NCBI GenBank assembly: GCA_030374805.1
Contig: JARGSG010000097.1
Coordinates: 1-64,000, forward strand
Length of the DNA: 64,000 nt
From: Gracilaria gracilis
Lineage: Eukaryota; Rhodophyta; Florideophyceae; Gracilariales; Gracilariaceae
Direction of reading: 5' to 3'
Shown: positions 56,426-64,000 of the stretch, one piece after another
Numbering within the stretch: the stretch's first letter is position 1
Layout of the letters: each line of letters starts with the position of its first letter
The notes under the pieces: generated by a model
What the model was told of the DNA's origin: nothing
Database searches by the model: none
The model's input: only the letters and a program-made list of their open reading frames with translations
Position numbers and translations under genes: made by a program

Positions 56426-59400
56426 TTATTGCAAAGATGCATTCAAGAAGTCCCGAAACCAAAGTCCAACTAGAAGCAAAGTTGGAGTTCCATCGGTTCT
56501 TGACGAAAGCCAATCTGCAAAAAACGCGTCTTTTGTTGCGAAAGAACTCTCATACGATCGAAGACTCGACGATTGCGATCCGTAAAAAGATTTCGATTGC
56601 TCGTCGGAGAACAGTTCTCCTACCATTCGTTTCCTCATCTCTTCCGACTTCCTCCAAAGAAACCACCCGAGATCTCTCAGAAACACCAACTTGCATGAAC
56701 TTGCGAAGCCTAGGCCATCTCTGTGAACTTGTACTCCCCTCGAGTACGAAAGTCCACATTTGTAACACCCCCCTTGTTCAACCACGAGCTTGTTGTTACA
56801 AGCTGAGACTCTGTGGTGCCGAGAGTAGCAGTGGAAGCACCTTCCCTGCCTCCATGGGCATACGTGTTGTTGCTTAGTTTTGTTATCGACAATGCTAACC
56901 ACTCGAGAGTATCCAACATAACATGCCAAACAATCATGTTCGAATCTTCTCAGCATAGATTCACAAAGATTCAGCACGCTCTCGATACTGTTTTCTTCTC
57001 TGAGTGCGAGGCCGACAGATTTGCCTTCGTGAACTCCATGCCCCCGAGCAGATGTAGGAGCGCCCTGTCCAATGCTTTTCACGGAGGATGCCGGCGATGG
57101 ACTACGAACTTCCCAGTTCTGAACATGTGCATGGTTCTAGTTATTAACTTCAATCATCATATTCAAGTTGGTGTTGCTGCACACATCACAGTTCTTCGAA
57201 GCAGAATCGAAAAGACAAACTCCAGATTCCTGTCCATCAATTGACCGGTACAGCCAGTTCTTTCGACAATATGTCTTGTTCTCAAGCCATTTCTTCTCTT
57301 CACGCCACTGTTCTGCCGCCTTGAAGTCGTTCATGATTTTAGTTTCGGATGCTTTGGCCTCTAAACGGGACTCCATGTACAACCCGAAAGATGTAGAATA
57401 GACAATAATGCAGAACGCCATTTTACCATCTCTACCGGCCCTACCTGCTTCCTGAGCGTGATCCCATAAAGATGTGGACCCACCAACGTGTAAGACCAGT
57501 CTTACATCCGGGGCATCAAGCCCAGCACCGAAAGCACAAGTACACACCATTAGAGTTTTATGAAGTTTCGGTTTTCCTTGCTCCTGGGATATTGGATTCT
57601 TCCATGCAGAAAACATCTTTCTTTGTTTCTCATCAGCAATCCCGCCATGGTACGAGAGAACGGTAACTGACTTCTCCAACCCATGGAAATCTTTTCTCTC
57701 CCAAAACGAAAGACTGGGTTCATAAGCGGCGCACAACAGCTCTGCAAGATTTTCCACATCTCGCCGTTGCATTACATACATCAGTACTCAGAACGAAGTT
57801 GAATCGGGATGAGAAGAACAAACTTCGTTAATCTTGGCGTTCAGAACGGACAAAGCAAAGTTGTTTAGGTGCATCGTATTCTTCTCAAATAGCCCCGCGC
57901 TGGATCTGAGATCCGCTTCTCGAGAGGGAGGGCACACAACAGAAAACACCAAGTGCTTTCGGGCCGTCGGCATGGAGAAAAGAGAAACAGCAGAAAGCCC
58001 ATGCTTCGAAACTAGACCCAATCGTTCACATGGAGGAACTGTTGCTGTCAATAGGATATGTAAGATACGATCTGGCACTTCAAGGAGTCCGTAGCGTAGA
58101 TCTCGCATGCTTTGGCGGAAAGAAGACCATGACGCAGTGAGGTGAGCCTCATCTAGAACCACACGAGCCAGTCGTCGGCAAGAAGACATTCTTTGAACAA
58201 ATTGTTTGATCTCCTGCCCCCTTAAGTGCTCTGGGAGAAGTATATAGAGGTCCGAAAAGTCACTGGTAGACTCTGATATTCTCGTAGAGACTTTTAGACC
58301 GCATGATTCGGCTCTGAGCTTCATTTCTCTCAACAATGAGAGCAGTGGAACTATCAATATCGTGCTGAAAAAATTGCGTTCCATATACGCTGGAAGAAGG
58401 AAGCAGATAGACTTTCCAGAACCTGTGGGCATTACCAAGAGTATGCTTTCCTTCCTCTCAGATACAGACACAGTAGCGTTGAACTGTGTCGTGGATCTGA
58501 ACGTAGTGGACTGGTCAGAGAGCATATTTCGCAGGCGTTTCAAAAAGTGCGGGAGCATATGGTCGTAGAGACAACAGGCTCTTTCGAAAATTTGTACAAC
58601 ACCGCGGTTTTGAGTAGATGTCATCATGGGTAGATCGGGTCCTCGGCGTTCCCTTCCGTAAGAAATAGCAATTTGACTATCTAAGACCATTGCGTCCTTC
58701 TCACTTCGATAAGCCATTGACTGGGAATTAGGCTTGACTTCATTTCCATTCGGGGATGTGGAAGACGAACAGGGTGTCTCATTGACGTGAGACAACCTCT
58801 CGGTCAGGGTTTTAGTTCCGTTGACCTTCACCTTCTTGGGTTCGGGGGCATCAATCGGAATACCTTCGTTCCTGGTTCGCTTGTCGTGGTAGGAGTCGAG
58901 GAGGAGCGATACATGCCACTGTTTTGACCATCTTCGGTACGCTCCAAGATTTGTCCTGTTGAGCTTTGTGAGTTCCTGCCTAGTTCGGGCGTAAATCCGT
59001 TCGGCTGTCGCCATACTATGGCCGGCCTGTGTGTGCCCGACATCTTGGAGTTCATTCCCGATTTGCTCTCCAAGATTGGACGCTTTTCTCCACTAACCGA
59101 AGCAACCATACCCACGGTGTAGTGTCTATACTTACTGAACATAATACGTGTCCCACTCACAACCAGGTCCTTCGATATAACACTGCGAATATGGTCTTCT
59201 GTGAAAGGTCTTCCTCTTTTGCTGAACAGAAAGTTCCAGTGATCTCTCCCAAAGGAGGACCCGTAAAGGGAACCAACTATTGCTGCTTCGAGCGGGCGAA
59301 TTAAAGTGAGATAGAGGAGGAGATATCCACCGGTTTTTGGATCTGGAAACCTAGGAATTGGTTTTGCGAAGCCTTTCATACCTCTCGACTTTGACCAACG

Positions 59401-61355
59401 AGTGATTAGCATTGCCTCCCCTTTAGATATGAAGAAACTGCGTAGTCCTTGCACATCATTCGAAAGACGCAGTGTGGCAATCTCTGTAGCCCGAGAAGGA
59501 GACCCAGATGAAATGTGCACACAGAAGAGAAGCAGATTCTAAACTTCTTGGCAAGTAGAAAGCCATTCCAAGTCTCTAGATTTAAACATTCGTACCCCAT
59601 ACAAGCTGAGTACCTCTCGTTCCGAATCATTGCTAGTCGGAGAGAAGCAAACCATACCCGAGGGCGTGCAATGCGTGTTAAGCACGAACGAGGTATTTTT
59701 TTAACCCAAGCTCGTTGTGTTCGGTTGAAGGAAACAAAATTATGACCCGGACATTTGTTAGCCATTCCATCCTGAAGCGAGTGAAGCATGGACATGAAAC
59801 CATCAGGCAAGTTGGCTCCCAGTAGTAGATTGCTAAAATGTAACTCCTGGATGGACTTCTGCGTTGCCTTGACCAACAGACCTAGGCGATTGAGAGAGAG
59901 ATGGACATCCTGCACAATCCCACAAGATGTGTGACTTTGACAGGCTTCAAAGTTAACTTGAATATCTTCTTGGTCCATGATACCCATAGCCAGGTCCAGC
60001 ATCGACCGGACATATGATGCTGTGTTGTTCTTTGGGAGATCAAGGGCATCGTTCGTGCGCTTCATCTCGCATTCCAGATCTTCTGAGAGGAACCCGAATG
60101 ATGGAGTTCCACATTTCTTCTGTAAGCGATAAACTCCATGGACTGCGCAAGCGGAAATACCATACTGCAAAGAAGCTAGAGGCTTTGATATTTCCCATGC
60201 ATTACATAGACGATACGAGGCATTATCCGGCGATTCCGATGTAGATGCGTTCTGAGAACGAGCACATCTGCAACAGACAACGTTTTTGACTGTGAATGTC
60301 TCTGAACGAAGAATCATGGGACGAGCTTCGAGTAAAAGGGATCGAAGTATGAAATTAATGGATTCGTATCGCGGATAGAAAAGGCTCTTCCCATCGGAGG
60401 ATTTGGAATTAGGGCCAGATACAGTTTTCGGAAACTTTTCGAGCTCTTCCAAGAAGGGAACTAGTAGCCCAGAAACGTTTCCATCGCAAAGATAACCATT
60501 TCCTTCCTGACAACGTATGCAAAACATTAGAAGGCGACAAATCTCCAAGGCATAGCCCTTTGCGGCCTTGTCAGACACCGCACGGAATTCCATCTGCCTG
60601 TCTCCACGAGAACGAACGTTGATCGACTTAAATATGCAGTTTGAGATGTCAAGTGCAATCTTTGGTAGCATTAGCAGATATTCTGTAACATCAATAAGGA
60701 CGGCGTCCCATAAAGTCACCTCATTTGCCTTTGAATCCGAAAGTTGAAATGCAGTCTTCAGAGTCACCTTGCGGCTCAGCAAAAGGTCATCCACGCGAGA
60801 CCTTGAAGTGACTGTATTCTTCAATTTGTCATCTTCTATTGCTGCTGCTCCTTCTTCTTGATGAAATTCAATGGTGTTGGATAAGATATTTGACGCCACT
60901 TCATTCATATCATGATTAGCATTCTTGAGAGAACTATGATCATCAACTTGCTTCTGATGTTGGCGCGTTTCTCTCAAGTCCTCCGTTTCACAGACCACCT
61001 CTATACTGCCTACAGGAGCACTTCCGGAGACGGGATACAAGCGCTTTGAGCGTCCGCCAAAAATAGTCTGGACCCTAATCGTTCCAAGAGCTTGGAGTCC
61101 GGTAATTATCTCTCGAGAATCTTCTACAGCATGAGTTACAGAAAGATGTGAGGCAAGACTTCTCGGATCCGTATAACACGCACTACATAAGGTGCATTTC
61201 AATCCCTCACTTATGCCCAAGCCAAAAAGTGGGGCAAGAAAGGTCGAACCCTTTGCGATGACTGTCGGATTGTGGGAGTCGGTGGAAGCGCACAGACTGG
61301 TAGGTCCACAAGGATAACTGCTCCAAACGGTTGAGATTGGTTGATCGGACTGCAT
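56426..61355 (-). pseudogene. OrsD zinc-finger / tyrosine-recombinase-like / RecQ helicase fusion, lightly decayed
   Basis: A gene of about 1640 codons. N-terminal part (61355 to about 59560): FGLGISEGLKCTLC, SLASHLSVTH and VQTIFGGRSKRLYPV are the OrsD (DUF3505) C2H2 finger signature. Middle part: LLLFCVHISSGSPSRATEI supplies a recombinase-like Arg, then MLITRWSKSRG, SKYRHYTVGMV, and in the next frame VGHTQAGHSMATAERIYA, whose GHS and Tyr fit box II of tyrosine recombinases. C-terminal part (one frame, 59014-56426): RecQ motifs VMPTGSGKSICFLLP, VVLDEAHLTAS, LLTATVPP, AFGAGLDAPDVRLVLH and QEAGRAGRDGK, then a Cys-rich tail (CFHCYSRHHRVSAC, GGCYKCGL). Breaks: frame changes near 59560 and 59085, a TAG in the frame just before NLLLFCVH, TGA at 57788-57790 and TAG at 57137-57139. 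Such fusions are known from fungi; here it is in a probable alga. It could be a self-moving element. Confidence 0.75.
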
Positions 61356-64000
61356 TGTAATCTTCTTCTCCCAAACCTCGTCTGCAATTCGCTTGACTTG
61401 ATCAGATTTCAGTCCATGTTTTCAAGAAAGATGATCTAAAATTCTCCTTTTGGACGGTAGCCCAGTCCCACAAGAGATAAAGATAGCAAAGAATCCAATG
61501 GTATGAACACCAATAGAAGGTTGCGGAGGTTTGGCGTCAATATTTGGGTGGTCCATCTTGAGCTCTTACTAAATCTTGAGTACGATGGAGAGATATCCAA
61601 CAATATGTACCGAAGTGCATATGTTACAATTATCACGGAGTGGATCTCAAGAGAAGCACTACGATATCGCTAGACCAGAGTGGATCATATATGGCGAAAC
61701 TCTGTACCAAACCGTGTTCCCACCATAAACAACACAGATCTTATCATAGAAGCACTCTGGAAGAGGCCATTATTGAGAATCTGGTGTTATCTTAGGTATC
61801 GATCAGCTAAGTATGTTTCCTGCCAAAGAGAGTAGACGCAGGGAAATGAATGCGGACATTAAAACTATTCAGAGGCGATGGTATCCGGTATATCTTGGGT
61901 CCATATTGATAGAACCAAGGGATACTTAACTCTACTGACACCTGTTATCGATAATATCTAGAACGAGACCATCTTACGTCATCATGATACATCCCAGGGA
62001 TAATTGAATATCCAAAGTGGCGAAAAGAGTAGCGGACAATAACCCCGAAAGCCTCAATGATCTATAAACATTGTTATAAGAACGCGCGTCGGTCGGTGAT
62101 GTGTTGCGTTACTTTCTGTACAATACAACGTCATCATGTTATGCGCCGTGGGCAATATTTTGTAAGAATCCACCAAGATATGTACGTTACGAAAAATCAC
62201 TAAAACCTTTCAACCTTCTGATCCTGCGCATAGTAGAACAGATGTCCAGTTGATGATACTGGAAGATCTAAGCACCAGAGCCTGTTACAAGAAGAGAAGG
62301 GAGTTAAATGGTTATCGAAATTCCAACAACACAAAATGGAGGATGAAATCCTCCATACTGAATTGAACCAAAGAATTGTATTGGATCTCTTGGAGATATA
62401 CGATGTAGAGAATCCCAGAATGTCCACTAACTCACTGTAGAAAGAACGGACTGGGGATCGAATGGGCCCACCCACATATATACACGACTTCCATATCTTT
62501 CTGACAAGAAACATGAGAACCCATGCTCAGAGTAGCACTTCCGTACTTCAGCGCAAGAGGGCATGAGGATATATTGGTAGAACTGGTTGATGAAACGAGA
62601 ACGAAAGAACAAAATAAAAAAAAAAACATGCTGGTTGCAGCACAAAAGGGAGTTATTATTCCCTGTCATGGAGATGTGACAAGTGAAGTTAACCCAAATC
62701 GAAATCGGCCGGTGTGGATTGCATCGTTCAGAAGTCCATGACAGATAGTTGAGGTCCGAACAGAGTACTTCTTTAATGCGTTAATTATCTGCAGTCTGAA
62801 CGGACGAAAGGCTTCAAAGATTTCATGTAGCATGATCATTTCCACGGCTAGTATTACCAGTATTTCTCGACGCTCTGGTCTTCACAAGCCAGCTGGAAGT
62901 CTAGTTAACGGTGGTAAACTGCGGTGGAGCTCCTCAATCTCAATGTTAGAATTTAGCCACAGTTTGATGTCTTCAAAGCTAGGATGGACCCGCAGTCATG
63001 CTCGAAATATCACTCCACAGTTATCCGAGTCCGTCCGTCCATGTTCAGCACTTTTTCATTGCGCCGCCAAGTGTACGGCAGGAATACAAAAAGGCAATTT
63101 TCTTCATGTGGTAATACCCCGTGTCGTTCGAGAAAGATGGACCCGAATCTGGCACATAAACCGTAACCAGAAGTTAGAAACTTAACCAAGTGTGAGGGTT
63201 CGGGAGGTTGGGAAGTGAGAAAACAGCACAGTTCTGACGAAGAATGCTGCAATGATAATCTCTTGACTTTCAATGACTTGGTGAGTAAACGAAAAGGAAA
63301 ACTGAACTCAAGGCGCCGTCCTCGGGCGCAGTGCATTAATGTAGCTTTGGAGGGCTTAGTAACGCAATCGTGACAAAGCTGCAACATCCTTGAAGTGATG
63401 GAGGTACAATGCAATGCGTTCGTGCTCCGCTAAGATGAACCTCTAGAATAGTTCCTGAACGAATCCTAGATACAGGCGAACGTGCGTCTGTACCCTTGAA
63501 ACGTGTGCGCCTAGTAATACAGGGCAGGCCTCGCAGGCCAGCCTGTGCACCAACGTTTTTCAAACCCGCAGATATCTAGTCCGTCCCACCATCACCACAT
63601 GTCAGGACTCTTCCACATATGTCCGGGCCCGTATCAACCCGCCACGGCTCTCTCACGCCCGTCCGCACCCTTGACGCTCCCGCCCAAACTAGCCTGCGCC
63701 TGCTATCACCCGTTCGCACCCAACGCTGTCCAATTCACACCGACCAGGCTCCACCGCCCCAACCCCAGCGACTCACTCGTTAAAATCCTGGAAATACAAG
63801 TGAATCCTCATGAAAATGGCGAAGAGAAGACATGATTCTGTCATTATTCGTAGCGTCATCATCGGAAAGCTTCAAACCTGACTCTGCAATTGGTTGAATG
63901 CTGTCATCCCCAGGTTGCTGCATAGTACAAGATACTGAAAGCTACCCAATTGGATCTTTCCAGAAACCGGAAACAAAAAACGGGATCTCTCATCATAAAC
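61356..64000. other. No recognisable gene
   Basis: Both strands were read. Frames at 62832-63185 (+) and 63545-63835 (+) are the longest, but show no known motif; the latter is His/Pro-rich in composition. The palindromic site at 62337-62355 is the only clear structure. Promoter or terminal sequences of the OrsD/RecQ element may lie in 61.4-62.4 kb. Confidence 0.45.
62337..62355. repeat. Palindromic site, copy 2 (5' side of the RecQ/recombinase gene)
   Basis: TGGAGGA, spacer TGAAA, TCCTCCA, preceded by AAA, in direct orientation relative to 56280-56298 as judged from the shared AAATGGAGGA and AATCCTCCA. Confidence 0.6.

Noticed and set aside
56338-57244. Plus-strand frames over the RecQ gene end
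   Set aside because: Antisense of the helicase C-terminal region; no motif of their own.
1-64000. tRNA, rRNA or other structured RNA genes
   Set aside because: None recognised by eye on either strand. A covariance-model scan would be needed to exclude a divergent one.

Overview
The window is eukaryotic nuclear DNA of the repeat-rich, gene-poor kind. It holds fragments of at least eight families of mobile elements, one very large satellite array, and no intact housekeeping gene. The only host-like gene is a broken gamma-carbonic-anhydrase-like subunit of mitochondrial complex I. That subunit family is known from plants, algae and protists and is absent from fungi and animals. Together with moderate GC, long reading frames with almost no visible introns, and the mix of Plavaka-like, Crypton-like, OrsD/RecQ, Ty1/copia and Ty3/gypsy elements, this makes an alga (possibly a red alga) the best guess. 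The organism assignment is inference.

Layout. 0.7-1.8 kb: gamma-CA-like pseudogene (minus) between ~86-bp direct repeats. 2.0-3.6 kb: decayed Crypton-like tyrosine recombinase (minus). 4.3-4.56 kb: second, ~250-bp copy of the gamma-CA segment. 4.56-6.7 kb: copy A (minus) of an unrecognised protein-coding element whose copy B lies at 53.2-55.8 kb (plus). 7.07-7.56 kb: protease piece of a Ty3/gypsy element running into a 137-bp satellite array that fills 7.56-27.18 kb (about 143 units, with higher-order repeats). 27.2-31.8 kb: LTR/leader-like DNA, then gag, protease and the start of reverse transcriptase of the same gypsy family. 31.77-32.04 kb: exactly two more satellite units. 32.04-33.65 kb: second gag copy. 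34.2-37.3 kb: frameshifted Plavaka/tnp2-like transposase. 37.4-40.15 kb: 5'-truncated copia element with one LTR. 40.18-42.58 kb: an 84-bp inverted repeat enclosing an intact Ulp1/C48-type protease gene and a convergent BED-like zinc-finger gene. 42.6-47.1 kb: mostly no recognisable gene. 47.2-51.3 kb: two convergent copies of a DDE transposon with many short palindromic subterminal repeats. 51.3-53.2 kb: repeat DNA. 56.4-61.4 kb: a large OrsD-zinc-finger / tyrosine-recombinase / RecQ-helicase gene (minus), bracketed by two copies of a short palindromic site. 61.4-64 kb: nothing recognised.

How the parts relate. Most coding capacity belongs to mobile elements at different stages of decay. The two best candidates for undescribed biology are (i) the two-copy A/B element with an unknown protein family and a conserved 5' noncoding block, and (ii) the 84-bp inverted-repeat unit carrying protease plus zinc-finger genes. 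The OrsD/recombinase/RecQ gene with attachment-site-like repeats, and the satellite that occurs repeatedly inside one gypsy family, are the next most informative.
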